Below, one piece after another: positions 17,748 to 28,700 of a DNA stretch of 64,000 bases. The stretch covers positions 40,847 through 104,846 of the forward strand of contig NZ_FCON02000015.1 of NCBI RefSeq assembly GCF_001544535.1, given 5' to 3'. The stretch's first letter is position 1. The number at the start of each line of letters is the position of its first letter. Made by a program: the position numbers and the translations under genes. The stretch is from Caballeronia choica. GTDB lineage: Bacteria > Pseudomonadota > Gammaproteobacteria > Burkholderiales > Burkholderiaceae. Under the pieces are notes generated by a model. The model was not told the origin of the DNA, ran no database searches, and worked only from the letters and a program-made list of their open reading frames with translations.

Positions 17748-19073
17748 ATGAGTTTGAAGCCCTTGTTCCGCTCGATGTCCGCTGCGGCCGTCCTCGCTCT
17801 CGGCGCCAGCACGGCCGCGCAGGCCGCGACGGAAATCCAGTTCTGGCACGCGATGGAAGCGGCCCTCGGCGAACGCGTGAATGACATCGCGAACGATTTC
17901 AACGCGTCGCAGAGCGACTACAAGATCGTGCCGGTGTTCAAGGGCACCTACGACCAGACACTTGCAGCAGGCATCGCGGCATATCGCAGCGGCAATGCAC
18001 CGGCGATCCTGCAGGTCTATGAAGTCGGCACGGCCACGATGATGCAGGCGAAAAAGGCCGTGGTTCCCGTCTCGGACGTGTTCAGGCAGGCGGGCGTGCC
18101 GCTCGATGAAAAGGCGTTCGTGCCGACCATCTCCGGCTACTACAGCGACGCGAAGACGGGCCACCTGATCTCGATGCCGTTCAACAGTTCGACGCCCGTT
18201 CTCTACTACAACAAGGAAGCGTTCAAGAAGGCCGGGCTCGACCCGAACCAGCCGCCGAAGACCTGGGCCGACGTCGAAGCCGACGCGAAGAAGCTGAAGG
18301 CGTCAGGCATGTCGTGCGGCTATTCGTCGGGCTGGCAAAGCTGGATTCAGCTTGAAAACTACAGCGCGTGGCACGCCGCGCCGTTTGCGACCGAGAACAA
18401 CGGCTTCAATGGGCCCGACGCCAAGCTCGAGTTCAACAAGCCGCTGCAGGTCGCGCACATCCAGTTCCTGCAGGACATGGCGAAGGAAGGCACCTTCACC
18501 TACGTCGGGCGCAAGGACGAACCGGTGTCGAAGTTCTATAGCGGCGACTGCGGGATCATCACGAACTCGTCGGGCTCGCGCGCGACGATCAAGAAGTACG
18601 CGAAGTTCGATTTCGGCGTCGGCATGATGCCGTACGACGCGAGCGTGAAGGGTGCGCCGCAGAACGCGATCATCGGCGGCGCGAGTTTGTGGGTGCTCGC
18701 GGGCAAGGACCCAATGGTCTACAAGGGCGTCGCGAAGTTCCTGGCTTACCTGACGTCGCCGCCGGTCGCGGCGAAGTGGCATCAGGACACGGGTTACTTG
18801 CCCGTCACGACCGCTGCTTACGACCTGACGAAAAGCCAGGGCTTCTACGGCAAGAACCCCGGCGCCGATGTCGCGATCAGGCAGATGCTGAACAAGCCGC
18901 CGCTGGCGTACACGAAGGGCTTGCGGCTTGGCAACATGCCGCAGATCCGCACGGTCGTCGACGAGGAACTCGAACAGGTCTGGGCGCAGAAGAAGTCGCC
19001 GAAGGAAGCGCTCGATTCATCCGTCTCGCGCGGCGACGATCTGCTGCGCCGCTTCGAGAAAGCGGGTAGCTGA
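17748..19073 (+). CDS. ugpB: sn-Glycerol-3-phosphate ABC transporter, periplasmic binding protein
   Basis: Solute-binding protein of the Ugp importer for glycerol-3-phosphate and glycerophosphodiesters. A signal peptide of about 25 residues ends in AAQA before [14 protein letters not shown], a motif typical of Ugp[17 protein letters not shown] and the [11 protein letters not shown] ligand-pocket region follow. 441 residues. The ATG at 17748 has GGAGA 8 bases upstream; an in-frame ATG nine codons earlier lacks one. It is the first gene of ugpBAE-x-ugpC-ugpQ. A 12-bp hairpin follows the stop. In other bacteria this operon is phosphate-regulated, but I see no convincing Pho box here. Confidence 0.95.
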   Translation: MSLKPLFRSMSAAAVLALGASTAAQAATEIQFWHAMEAALGERVNDIANDFNASQSDYKIVPVFKGTYDQTLAAGIAAYRSGNAPAILQVYEVGTATMMQAKKAVVPVSDVFRQAGVPLDEKAFVPTISGYYSDAKTGHLISMPFNSSTPVLYYNKEAFKKAGLDPNQPPKTWADVEADAKKLKASGMSCGYSSGWQSWIQLENYSAWHAAPFATENNGFNGPDAKLEFNKPLQVAHIQFLQDMAKEGTFTYVGRKDEPVSKFYSGDCGIITNSSGSRATIKKYAKFDFGVGMMPYDASVKGAPQNAIIGGASLWVLAGKDPMVYKGVAKFLAYLTSPPVAAKWHQDTGYLPVTTAAYDLTKSQGFYGKNPGADVAIRQMLNKPPLAYTKGLRLGNMPQIRTVVDEELEQVWAQKKSPKEALDSSVSRGDDLLRRFEKAGS

Positions 19074-19080
19074 CGCCCTC

Positions 19081-19109
19081 GCGGCCGGGCTTCGGAAAAG
19101 CCCGGCCGC
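19081..19109 (+). other. mRNA hairpin between ugpB and ugpA
   Basis: A perfect 12-bp inverted repeat (GCGGCCGGGCTT / AAGCCCGGCCGC) with a 5-base loop is not followed by a T-run. In this position, between a binding-protein gene and a permease gene, such stems usually stabilise the upstream message and lower downstream expression. That role is an inference. Confidence 0.7.
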
Positions 19110-19135
19110 GTTCATTCCCGCTCCAGGAATCGTCG

Positions 19136-20020
19136 ATGGAAAAGCGGTCTCGTTTCAACACGAGCGTGTTGCCGTACTTGCTGGTCGCGCCGCAACTCGC
19201 GATCACGGCGTTGTTCTTCCTGTGGCCCGCGGGCGAAGCGCTCTGGCAGGCCACGCAAAGCCAGGACGCGTTCGGGACGTCGAGCGAGTTCGTCGGGCTC
19301 GCCAACTTCAAGCAGCTTTTCAACGATCCGCTGTATCTGTCGTCGTTCAATACGACGCTGATCTTCTGCTCGCTCGTCACCGTGTCCGGGCTCGTGATCT
19401 CGCTGTTGCTCGCCGCCTGCGCCGATCGCGTCACGCGCGGCGCGAAGGCGTATCAGACGCTCCTGATCTGGCCGTACGCCGTCGCGCCCGCGATCGCCGC
19501 CGTGCTCTGGTCGTTCCTGTTCAACCCGAGCATCGGACTCGTGACCTTCGCGCTCTCGAAGTACGGCATCGTGTGGAATCACGCGCTCAACGGCTCGCAG
19601 GCGATGTTCCTCGTGGTGCTCGCATCGGTGTGGAAGCAGGTCAGCTACAACTTCCTGTTCTTCTACGCGGGATTGCAGGCGATCCCGCGCTCGCTGATCG
19701 AAGCCGCCGCGATCGACGGCGCAGGTCCCGTGCGACGCTTCTTCGGCATCGCGCTGCCGCTGCTTTCGCCGACGAGTTTCTTCCTGCTGGTCGTCAATCT
19801 CGTCTACGCGTTCTTCGACACCTTCCCCGTCATCGACGCGGCCACCGGCGGCGGCCCCGCGCAATCGACCAAGACACTCATCTACAAGATCTTCGCCGAA
19901 GGTTTCCAGGGGCTCGACATCGGCAGTTCCGGCGCGCAGTCGGTCGTGCTGATGGCGATCGTCGTCGGGCTGACGGTCGTGCAGTTCCGCTTCATCGAGC
20001 GCAGGGTGCAATACTCATGA
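19136..20020 (+). CDS. ugpA: sn-Glycerol-3-phosphate ABC transporter permease UgpA
   Basis: A 294-residue MalF-type inner-membrane permease with six predicted helices and the EAA loop ([20 protein letters not shown]) that contacts the ATPase UgpC. The first helix ([21 protein letters not shown]) is typical of UgpA. Start ATG at 19136 after a short leader. The stop overlaps the ugpE start by four bases (ATGA), so the two permease halves are translationally coupled. Confidence 0.95.
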   Translation: MEKRSRFNTSVLPYLLVAPQLAITALFFLWPAGEALWQATQSQDAFGTSSEFVGLANFKQLFNDPLYLSSFNTTLIFCSLVTVSGLVISLLLAACADRVTRGAKAYQTLLIWPYAVAPAIAAVLWSFLFNPSIGLVTFALSKYGIVWNHALNGSQAMFLVVLASVWKQVSYNFLFFYAGLQAIPRSLIEAAAIDGAGPVRRFFGIALPLLSPTSFFLLVVNLVYAFFDTFPVIDAATGGGPAQSTKTLIYKIFAEGFQGLDIGSSGAQSVVLMAIVVGLTVVQFRFIERRVQYS

Positions 20021-20862
20021 TCGAGAATCGTCGCGGCTTCGATATCTTTTGCCACGCGGTGCTGATCGTGGGCGTCGTGCTGGTCGTGTTTCCGGTCTAT
20101 GTCGCGTTCTGCGCGGCCACGATGAACGAGAAGGAAGTATTCAGCGTGCCGCTTTCGCTGATCCCGAGCACGCATCTCTTCGAAAACATCGCGAACATCT
20201 GGACACACGGCAGCGGCAACGCGGCCGCGCCTTTCGGCCGCATGTTGCTGAACAGCCTCGTGATGGCGCTCGTGATTTCGATCGGCAAGATCGCGGTATC
20301 GATGATCTCCGCCTACGCGATCGTGTTCTTCCGCTTTCCGTTGAAGAACCTCGCGTTCTGGCTGATCTTCGTCACGCTGATGCTGCCCGTCGAAGTGCGG
20401 ATTTTTCCGACGGTGCAAGTCGTCTCGTCGATGCATCTTTCGAACACGTATGCCGGGCTCACGCTGCCGTTGATCGCGTCGGCCACGGCCACGTTCCTGT
20501 TCCGCCAGTTCTTCATGACGCTGCCCGATGAACTGATGGAGGCGGCGCGCATCGATGGCGCGGGGCCGCTGCGTTTCTTCTGGGACGTCGTGCTGCCGCT
20601 GTCCAAAACGAACATTGCCGCGCTCTTCGTGATCACGTTCATCTACGGCTGGAACCAGTATCTCTGGCCGATCCTGATCACGAGCCAGCAGTCGCTGCAA
20701 ACGGCGGTGGTCGGCATCAAGAGCATGATCGCATCCGGCGACACCGCCACCGAATGGCATCTCGTGATGAGCGCGACGCTGCTCGCGATGCTGCCGCCGC
20801 TCGTCGTCGTGCTGACGATGCAGCGCTGGTTCGTGCGCGGGCTCGTCGATTCTGAAAAGTAA
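20017..20862 (+). CDS. ugpE: sn-Glycerol-3-phosphate ABC transporter permease UgpE
   Basis: A 281-residue MalG-type permease, second half of the Ugp channel. Six hydrophobic helices are visible. The EAA loop reads [20 protein letters not shown], and the C-terminal [13 protein letters not shown] is characteristic of UgpE. The correct start is the ATG at 20017 overlapping the ugpA stop; the frame stays open far upstream but only as a shadow of ugpB and ugpA. A small ABM-domain gene follows 16 bases later. Confidence 0.95.
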   Translation: MIENRRGFDIFCHAVLIVGVVLVVFPVYVAFCAATMNEKEVFSVPLSLIPSTHLFENIANIWTHGSGNAAAPFGRMLLNSLVMALVISIGKIAVSMISAYAIVFFRFPLKNLAFWLIFVTLMLPVEVRIFPTVQVVSSMHLSNTYAGLTLPLIASATATFLFRQFFMTLPDELMEAARIDGAGPLRFFWDVVLPLSKTNIAALFVITFIYGWNQYLWPILITSQQSLQTAVVGIKSMIASGDTATEWHLVMSATLLAMLPPLVVVLTMQRWFVRGLVDSEK

Positions 20863-20878
20863 CGGGAGACCCTGAAAC

Positions 20879-21190
20879 ATGATTCTCGAAATCGCGCAGT
20901 TGCCCGTCAGGGCCGGCGAGGAAGCGGCGTTCGAAGCCACGTTCGACGAAGCGCAAAAGATCATCGCCGCGCAGCCCGGCTATCGCTCACACGAACTCGT
21001 GCGCGGCGCCGATGCCGGCAACGGCTCGCGTTACGTGCTGCTCGTGCGCTGGGATTCGGTCGAGGCGCACGACCCGGGCTTTCGTCAATCCGCCGGTTAT
21101 CAGCGGTGGCGCGAGTTGCTCCATCGCTTCTACGAACCCGGCATCGCGGTCGCGCATTTTGCGACGGTCGCGGGCGCGTTGAAAGGCTGA
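20879..21190 (+). CDS. Antibiotic biosynthesis monooxygenase (ABM) domain protein within the ugp operon
   Basis: A 103-residue protein with the ferredoxin-like ABM fold: an N-terminal strand (MILEIAQLPVRAGEEAAFEATF), a helix, YRSHELVRG, YVLLVRWDSVEAH and a C-terminal FYEPGIAVAHF. The family includes small quinone or haem monooxygenases and many proteins of unknown role. It lies between ugpE and ugpC with 16- and 3-base gaps, so it is co-transcribed. No direct link between ABM proteins and glycerol-phosphate transport is established; a signalling or housekeeping role is possible. The function is unassigned. Confidence 0.75.
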   Translation: MILEIAQLPVRAGEEAAFEATFDEAQKIIAAQPGYRSHELVRGADAGNGSRYVLLVRWDSVEAHDPGFRQSAGYQRWRELLHRFYEPGIAVAHFATVAGALKG

Positions 21191-21193
21191 TCG

Positions 21194-22285
<1,092 letters not shown>

Positions 22286-22298
22286 AGGAGACGCGATC

Positions 22299-23060
22299 AT
22301 GAGAACCTGGCCTTATCCGCGCGTCGTCGCGCATCGCGGCGGCGGCAAGCTCGCGCCCGAGAACACGCTGGAAGCGATCGATACAGGCGCCCGGCTCGGC
22401 CTGAAGATGATCGAGTTCGACGCGAAACTCTCGGCGGATAACGTGGTCTTTCTGCTGCACGACGATGACGTCGATCGCACGTCGAACGGACACGGTGCGG
22501 CGAAGGCGCTGAGCTATGCGCAGTTGGAAGCGCTCGACGCAGGTAGCTGGTTCGATGTGAAATTCGCTGGAGCGCGGATGCCGACGCTGGCGCAGGTGGC
22601 CGCGCGCTGCAAGGAACACGGGTTGGCGGCCAATGTCGAGATCAAGCCATGCGAGGGCCGCGATGTCGAAACCGGCCGTGTCGTGGCGCAGGAAGCGGCG
22701 CGCCTGTGGTCCGATGCCGAAACGGCGCCGTTGCTGTCGTCATTTTCGTACGCTGCGCTCGCGGCCGCGCGGGAAGCCGCGCCCGACCTGCCGCGCGGAA
22801 TGCTCTATGGAGATGTTCCCGGCGATTGGCACGCGCAGACCGCCGCGTTAGCGTGCGTGTCGCTGCATGCGGACCACCGGAAGCTGAACGAAGCCCTCGT
22901 CGCGCAGATCAAGGATTCCGGGCTGCGCATTCTCGCCTATACCGTGAACGATCCTGAGCGCGCGCGGCTGCTTGCACGATGGGGCGTCGATGCAATCTGC
23001 ACGGATCGCATCGACATCATCGGCGCTGGTTTCATCGAGCAGGACGCGCGCCCGGATTGA
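22299..23060 (+). CDS. ugpQ: Cytoplasmic glycerophosphodiester phosphodiesterase UgpQ
   Basis: UgpQ hydrolyses glycerophosphodiesters entering through Ugp to glycerol-3-phosphate and an alcohol. GDPD motifs are VVAHRGGGKLAPENT (catalytic His-Arg and Glu), LLHDDDVDRTSNG (catalytic His and metal Asp), and VEIKPCEGR. A C-terminal YTVNDPERARLLARWGVDAICTD-type end is present. 253 residues, no signal peptide, hence cytoplasmic. The ATG at 22299 follows GAAGGAG by 9 bases. Last gene of the ugp operon. Confidence 0.95.
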   Translation: MRTWPYPRVVAHRGGGKLAPENTLEAIDTGARLGLKMIEFDAKLSADNVVFLLHDDDVDRTSNGHGAAKALSYAQLEALDAGSWFDVKFAGARMPTLAQVAARCKEHGLAANVEIKPCEGRDVETGRVVAQEAARLWSDAETAPLLSSFSYAALAAAREAAPDLPRGMLYGDVPGDWHAQTAALACVSLHADHRKLNEALVAQIKDSGLRILAYTVNDPERARLLARWGVDAICTDRIDIIGAGFIEQDARPD

Positions 23061-23080
23061 CGCCGACGCGCGCGTTTGAA

Positions 23081-23458
23081 TCAGCGAGCGCGTGCGAGCA
23101 ATACGCCCGCCACGAGCGCCAGGCCGCCGACGAGCGCGATGGTCTGCCACGGCTTTTCGTGAAGATAGGCGTCGGCATCGGAGAAAGCCGCGCCTGCGCG
23201 CTCACGCAACGCCTGGTGCGTGTCGTTCAGGCGAGCGCGGGCCGAATCGATGCGCCCTCTCAGTTGTGCCCGCAACGCGGCGACATCGGCCTGCGTGCCG
23301 TCCGACAGCGTTTCTTCAAGCTCCGCGAGCAGCGTGCGCAGTTCGCCGCCGATATCCGCGGCTGCTTCGCGGCCGTGGCGCGCCATGCGGCGTGCACGAC
23401 GGCTCGTCGTCGTCCATGAATCTCCGATGGCGCCGCGCGTGTTGGGAAGTGCGTTCAT
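23081..23458 (-). CDS. DUF883 (ElaB/YqjD family) inner-membrane protein
   Basis: A 125-residue protein with a long amphipathic coiled segment (residues 30-95) and one C-terminal membrane helix (TIALVGGLALVAGVLLARAR). The preceding HEKPWQ motif is the hallmark of ElaB/YqjD/YgaM tail-anchored proteins, which in E. coli bind ribosomes in stationary phase. The start is taken at the ATG at 23458 (MNALPNTRG). The open frame upstream is arginine-rich and shadow-like. It converges on ugpQ with 20 bases between. Confidence 0.85.
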   Translation of the reverse strand: MNALPNTRGAIGDSWTTTSRRARRMARHGREAAADIGGELRTLLAELEETLSDGTQADVAALRAQLRGRIDSARARLNDTHQALRERAGAAFSDADAYLHEKPWQTIALVGGLALVAGVLLARAR

Positions 23459-23694
23459 TGGATCGCTCCGTCGATGGATGAGTCGTGGATGGGCCGCTAG
23501 ATTGCGGCGGGGAATGACTGGTGCAGCAAGTTCGATGCCGATTCGACGCAGACGTTCACCGTTCCGGCCAACGCTTTTGGGGGCAAGCACCGAAACTCGT
23601 GCTCCCGCAGGAGAGCCTGCGCGCAGGACGTAAGAAATGCAATCACGGAAACGCCGGGCAGTCACATTTACAAGCTGCACGCGCGCCAAAAACG
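23459..23694. other. Non-coding stretch upstream of the YqjD-like gene
   Basis: Together with the ompW terminator this makes a 306-base gap. I see no gene or repeat in it. It presumably contains the minus-strand promoter of the YqjD-like gene. Confidence 0.4.
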
Positions 23695-23730
23695 AAAAAC
23701 GCCGCCATGCGCGATGCAATGGCGGCGTTC
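23695..23730 (-). terminator. Rho-independent terminator of ompW
   Basis: Read on the minus strand, AACGCCGCCAT / ATGGCGGCGTT forms an 11-bp stem with a 10-base loop followed by T-rich sequence. It lies 35 bases after the ompW stop. Confidence 0.8.
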
Positions 23731-23764
23731 GACCGGTCCTGCATCGACCGGTGCTTGAGCCACT

Positions 23765-24490
23765 TCAGAACTTGTAGCCGACCTTCAGATACGTGACGAT
23801 CGGGTTCAGCGTGATGCGTGCCTCGGACTTCACGTTGAGCGTACCGACGGGCGTTTGCGCCTGCGTGCTGAGCTTCGCCGTGGCCTTCATCGGGATGAAA
23901 GAGACGGACAAGCCCGCGAACCAGTGCTCGGTGAACGCGTAGTTGAAGCCGACATTAAACACCGGCGCCCACGAACTATCCGTGTCGACGCTGGTCGGAC
24001 CATGCAGAACGCCGCTTTCGAATGCGGTGTTGGTGATCTTCGCGTCAGTGAACCACGTGTGGGTGACACCGATGCCAACGTAGGGGCGGAACTTCGATTG
24101 CGGCTCGAGGAATACGTACTTGAACAGCAGCGTCGGGCTCCATTGTTTCGCGGTGCCGAGCGTGCCGTAATGTTCCAGTGAACCCGTGCCTTTCAGATCG
24201 AACTTCGGGGGAATACCCATTTCAAGTTCGGCGGCAATATGGTCGGTAACGAAGTAACCCACCGTGAAGCCGGCAGTGTCGGCATCGGAGAGTCCCGCAC
24301 CCGTGCCCGGTACGCTGATATTGACCGGAGTTCCGCCTACACTTGTTTCTTTGAGTGGGCCGCTGCTGTCTTGCGGTGCGAGATGAAACCAGCCTGTCGT
24401 GAGATAGATGGAACCGGCGGTTTGCGCATGTGCCGCAGTCGATATGCACAGAAGCGCAGCCGTTCCAGTAACGACTTGTTTTATTTTCAA
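23765..24490 (-). CDS. ompW: OmpW-family outer-membrane protein
   Basis: A 241-residue precursor of an eight-stranded beta barrel for small hydrophobic molecules. The signal peptide is followed by the conserved GSIYLTTGWFHLAPQ start. VTDHIAAELEMGIPPKFDLKG and the YVGIGVTHTWF strand are typical of the family, and the C-terminal residue is Phe as in barrel proteins. The start is best placed at the TTG at 24490, which has GGAGGA 5 bases upstream on the minus strand. In-frame ATGs at 24529 and 24520 would add a charged leader and have no ribosome site. A 12-bp palindrome lies just upstream. Confidence 0.88.
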   Translation of the reverse strand: MKIKQVVTGTAALLCISTAAHAQTAGSIYLTTGWFHLAPQDSSGPLKETSVGGTPVNISVPGTGAGLSDADTAGFTVGYFVTDHIAAELEMGIPPKFDLKGTGSLEHYGTLGTAKQWSPTLLFKYVFLEPQSKFRPYVGIGVTHTWFTDAKITNTAFESGVLHGPTSVDTDSSWAPVFNVGFNYAFTEHWFAGLSVSFIPMKATAKLSTQAQTPVGTLNVKSEARITLNPIVTYLKVGYKF

Positions 24491-24519
24491 TTTGTGCTCC
24501 TCCAGAAAAAGCACGCTCA

Positions 24520-24531
24520 TTATGTACATAA
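24520..24531. promoter_or_regulatory. Perfect 12-bp palindrome upstream of ompW (candidate operator)
   Basis: TTATGTACATAA is a perfect inverted repeat 30-41 bases upstream of the favoured ompW start. It overlaps a CATAAT hexamer (minus strand) that could be the -10 element. This is a typical repressor or activator position, but the regulator is unknown. Confidence 0.4.
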
Positions 24532-24694
24532 CGTTTCAAAGTAACCACAGCGAAGCCGTAGAGCAAATTCCCTAGTCGGGAAGCGGCTCGAAGGCTCGGC
24601 TGCGCGATGTTTCAAGCTCCCATGCGATACGTCGATGCGGCCAACAGAGCGCCCCTTACGGGTGAACACCAACGCGATCAACGGATACTTCAGC

Positions 24695-25402
24695 ATGGCA
24701 CGGCTTGCACGACTCTATGTTCCCGAACAGCCGCAGCATGTCATCCTGCGCGGTCTCGACCAGCAGCCCGCTTTCGTCGACGACCAGGACTACGAGCTCT
24801 TCCTCGACTGCCTGAGAACAGCCTCACGCGATCATCAACTCGCCGTTCACGCATACGCGCTGATGCCCGGTGCCGTGCATCTGCTTGTCACACCGCGCGA
24901 CGAATCCAGCTTGCCCAAAGCGATGCAGGCGGTCGGCCGTCGCTATGTCGCGCACTTCAATCGACGTTACGTGCGGCGCGGCACGCTCTGGGAGGGCCGC
25001 TATCGCGCGACGGTGATAGAAGGCGAGCGCTACTTCCTGCTCGCGAGCCGCGTCGTGGAGATGGCGCCGGTGCGCGCGCAACTCGCCGCCGCTCCCCAGG
25101 ACTACAAGTGGTCGAGCTATCGGCATCACATCGGCATGACGCTCGACGGCCTCATCACCGACCATCCGCTGTACTGGTCGCTCGGCAACACGCCGTTCGA
25201 GCGACAGCACGCGTACAAGGAACTGTGTGAACAGCCGCTCGACGAGCGCGAGGCCAACCGTCTCCTTCAGGCAACGCTCAAGGGCTGGGTGCTCGGCAGC
25301 GACTCGTACCGCGAGTGGGCGGGGCGTGCCGCGAACCGCCGCGTCTCGCCGCTGCCGCGCGGCCGGCCCCGCAAGATCCGTGAAACTCCTCAGACTCAAT
25401 AA
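24695..25402 (+). CDS. REP-associated tyrosine transposase (RAYT)-like protein, catalytic motifs degenerate
   Basis: A 235-residue member of the Y1_Tnp/RAYT family by its N-terminus (MARLARLYVPEQPQHVILRG), HAYALMPGAVHLL, RRGTLWEGRYRA and WSSYRHH blocks. The usual HUH motif (MPNHVHLL) reads MPGAVHLL, so the first metal histidine is Ala60. The usual YIELNPVRA block reads VVEMAPVRA, so the expected catalytic Tyr is Val120 (Tyr113 lies nearby). The ATG at 24695 is chosen because the family begins MARxxR. No terminal repeats or target duplications are visible. It lies just upstream of gltB. It is probably a domesticated, cleavage-inactive homologue. Confidence 0.8.
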   Translation: MARLARLYVPEQPQHVILRGLDQQPAFVDDQDYELFLDCLRTASRDHQLAVHAYALMPGAVHLLVTPRDESSLPKAMQAVGRRYVAHFNRRYVRRGTLWEGRYRATVIEGERYFLLASRVVEMAPVRAQLAAAPQDYKWSSYRHHIGMTLDGLITDHPLYWSLGNTPFERQHAYKELCEQPLDEREANRLLQATLKGWVLGSDSYREWAGRAANRRVSPLPRGRPRKIRETPQTQ

Positions 25403-25724
25403 CGGCGCGGCTTGCCAAAGCTGAAGCGTTTAATGAAACGGCATCTCGAATTTGCGATGAGCCGTTTTATTTTGCCCATTTGATGATAGAGACCCAATTA
25501 AATGGGGCATCTTTGCACCATATCGATAATCGGTGTCAGATCATCACGTTTTATTTGCCATCCTCTTGATTCGTCGCGTATATTTCGATTTCCGGCGATT
25601 CGGGGCGCACTGCGCCCGCTGCGCGACCGGCTTCGCGGCTTCGGTTCAGCAATGAAATGGAAGGCGCGGGCATAAAAACATGGTTCAACGGCCCACTCGG
25701 CCCCTCACAGAAGACGGTGTCCCT
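25403..25724. other. Intergenic region upstream of gltB
   Basis: These 322 bases contain a terminator (25436-25470), then a visibly A+T-rich stretch to about 25560 with an imperfect dyad around ATCGAT (25522-25527) flanked by GCACC and GGTGT. The gltB promoter should lie here. No -35/-10 pair is close enough to call. Confidence 0.4.
25436..25470 (+). terminator. Terminator after the RAYT-like gene
   Basis: The stem AAACGGC-ATC...GAT-GCCGTTT, with a two-base bulge, is followed by a T-rich tract (TTTTATTTTG). It separates the RAYT-like gene from gltB. Confidence 0.7.
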
Positions 25725-28700
25725 ATGAACGATCAACAGCAGCCGGTCATCGGTTCGCTTCCCGCCGCGCAGGGTATGTACGACCCCGCCAACGAACACG
25801 ACGCCTGCGGCGTCGGCTTCGTCGCGCATATCAAGGGCAAGAAGAGCCACGAGATCATTCAGCAGGGTCTCAAGATCCTCGAAAACCTCGACCATCGGGG
25901 CGCCGTCGGCGCCGATCCGCTGATGGGCGACGGCGCGGGCATCCTGATCCAGGTGCCGGACGGCTTCTATCGCGAGGAAATGGCGAAGCAGGGCGTGACG
26001 CTGCCGCCCGCCGGCGAATATGGCGTCGGCATGATCTTCCTGCCGAAGGAACACGCGTCGCGTCTCGCGTGCGAACAGGAACTGGAACGCACGGTGAAGG
26101 CCGAAGGCCAGACCGTGCTCGGCTGGCGCGACGTGCCCGTCGATGCCACGATGCCGATCTCGCCGACCGTGAAGGCGAGCGAGCCGCTGATCCGCCAGAT
26201 TTTCATCGGCCGCGGCAAGGACATCGTCGTGACGGATGCGCTCGAGCGCAAGCTCTACGTGATCCGCAAGACCGCGAGCCACCGCATCCAGGCGCTCAAG
26301 CTCAAGCACGGCAAGGAATACTTCGTGCCGTCGATGTCGGCGCGCACGGTGGTCTACAAGGGCTTGCTGCTGGCCGGGCAGGTCGGCGTGTATTACCGCG
26401 ACCTGCAGGACGAGCGGACCGTCTCGGCGCTCGCGCTCGTGCACCAGCGCTTCTCGACCAACACGTTCCCGGCGTGGGAACTGGCTCACCCGTACCGGAT
26501 GATCGCCCACAACGGCGAAATCAACACGGTGAAAGGCAACGTCAACTGGCTGAACGCGCGCACTGGCGCGATCGCGAGCTACGTGCTTGGCGACGACCTG
26601 CCGAAGCTCTGGCCGCTGATCTACCCGGGCCAGTCCGATACCGCTTCGTTCGACAACTGTCTCGAACTGCTGGTGATGGCCGGCTACCCGCTCGTTCACG
26701 CGATGATGATGATGATCCCCGAAGCGTGGGAACAACACACGCTGATGGACGACAACCGCCGCGCGTTCTACGAATACCACGCCGCGATGATGGAGCCGTG
26801 GGACGGCCCCGCCGCGATCGCGTTTACCGACGGCCGCCAGATCGGCGCGACGCTCGACCGCAACGGCCTGCGTCCGGCGCGTTTCCTCATCACCGACGAC
26901 GACCTCGTGATCCTCGCGTCGGAAGCTGGCGTGCTGCCGATTCCCGAATCGAGGATCGTCAAGAAGTGGCGCCTGCAGCCGGGCAAGATGTTCCTGATCG
27001 ACATGGAGCAGGGCCGCATCATCGAGGACAAGGAACTCAAGGACAACCTCGCGAACGGCAAGCCGTACAAGAGCTGGATCGACGCGGTGCGCATCAAGCT
27101 CGACGAAATCGAGCCGAAGGCCGAGGAAGTCGAGACGCAGCGCCGCGAAGCCGCTGCGCTGCTCGATCGCCAGCAGGCGTTCGGCTACACGCAGGAAGAC
27201 CTCAAGTTCCTGATGGCGCCGATGGCGCAGTCGGGCGAGGAAGCCGTCGGCTCGATGGGCAACGACTCGCCGCTCGCGGTGATGTCGAGCAAGAACAAGA
27301 CGCTCTATCACTACTTCAAGCAGTTGTTCGCGCAAGTGACGAACCCGCCGATCGACCCGATCCGCGAAAACATGGTGATGTCGCTCGTGTCGTTCATCGG
27401 CCCGAAGCCGAACCTGCTCGACACGACCAACATCAACCCGACGATGCGCCTGGAAGTGTCGCAGCCGGTGCTCGACTTCAAGGACATCGCGAAGATCCGC
27501 GCGATCGACAAGTACACCGGCGGCAAATTCAGCTCGTACGAGCTGAATATCTGCTATCCGGTCGCGTGGGGCAAGGAAGGCGTGGAAGCGCGCCTCGCTT
27601 CGCTGTGCGCGGAAGCCGTCGATGCGGTGAAGTCCGGCTACAACATGCTGATCGTGTCGGACCGCAGGATGGACCGCGACAACGTCGCGATTCCGGCGCT
27701 GCTCGCCACCTCCGCCATTCACACGCATCTCGTGCAGCACGGCCTGCGCACGAGCACGGGTCTCGTCGTGGAAACCGGCTCGGCGCGTGAAACGCACCAC
27801 TTCGCATTGCTCGCGGGCTACGGCGCGGAAGCCGTGCACCCGTACCTCGCGCTGGAAACGCTCGCGCAGATGGCCGAAGGCCTGAAGGGCGACCTGTCGG
27901 CCGACAAGGCGATCTACAACTACACGAAGGCAGTCGGCAAGGGCCTGCACAAGGTCATGTCGAAGATGGGCATTTCGACCTACATGTCCTACACCGGCGC
28001 GCAGATTTTCGAAGCGGTCGGGCTGGCGAGCGATCTCGTCGAGCAATACTTCAAGGGCACGGCGTCGAAGGTCGGCGGCATCGGCATCTTCGAAGTCGCG
28101 GAAGAAGCGATCCGCCTGCATCGCGATGCGTTCGGCGACAACCCCGTCCTCGCGACGATGCTCGACGCGGGCGGCGAGTACGCGTATCGCGTGCGCGGTG
28201 AAGAGCACATGTGGACGCCGGATGCGATCGCGAAGCTGCAACATTCGGCGCGCAGCAACTCGTACCAGACATACAAGGAATACGCGCACCTGATCAACGA
28301 CCAGACGAAGCGTCACATGACGTTCCGCGGTCTCTTCGAGTTCAAGGTCGATCCGCACAAGGCGATTGCCCTCGACGAAGTGGAACCGGCGAAGGACATC
28401 GTCAAGCGTTTCGCGACGGGCGCGATGTCGCTCGGCTCGATCAGCACGGAAGCGCACGCCACGCTGGCGGTGGCGATGAACCGCATCGGCGGCAAGTCGA
28501 ACACGGGCGAAGGCGGCGAGGACGAGAAGCGCTATCGGAACGAACTGCGCGGCATTCCGATCAAGAACGGCGACACGATGAAGTCGATCATCGGCGATGA
28601 GGTCGTCTCCGACATCCCGCTGAAGGACGGCGATTCGCTGCGCTCGAAGATCAAGCAGGTGGCGTCCGGGCGCTTCGGCGTGACGGCGGAGTATCTGTCG

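Noticed and set aside
23081-23719. Longer (212-residue) version of the YqjD-like protein
   Set aside because: The first 87 residues are Arg-rich with no family similarity; the YqjD pattern starts at the ATG at 23458.
25503-25517. Sigma-54-like TGG...TTTGC element upstream of gltB
   Set aside because: The GG and GC dinucleotides are separated by 9 rather than 10 bases, which is incompatible with a functional -24/-12 promoter.
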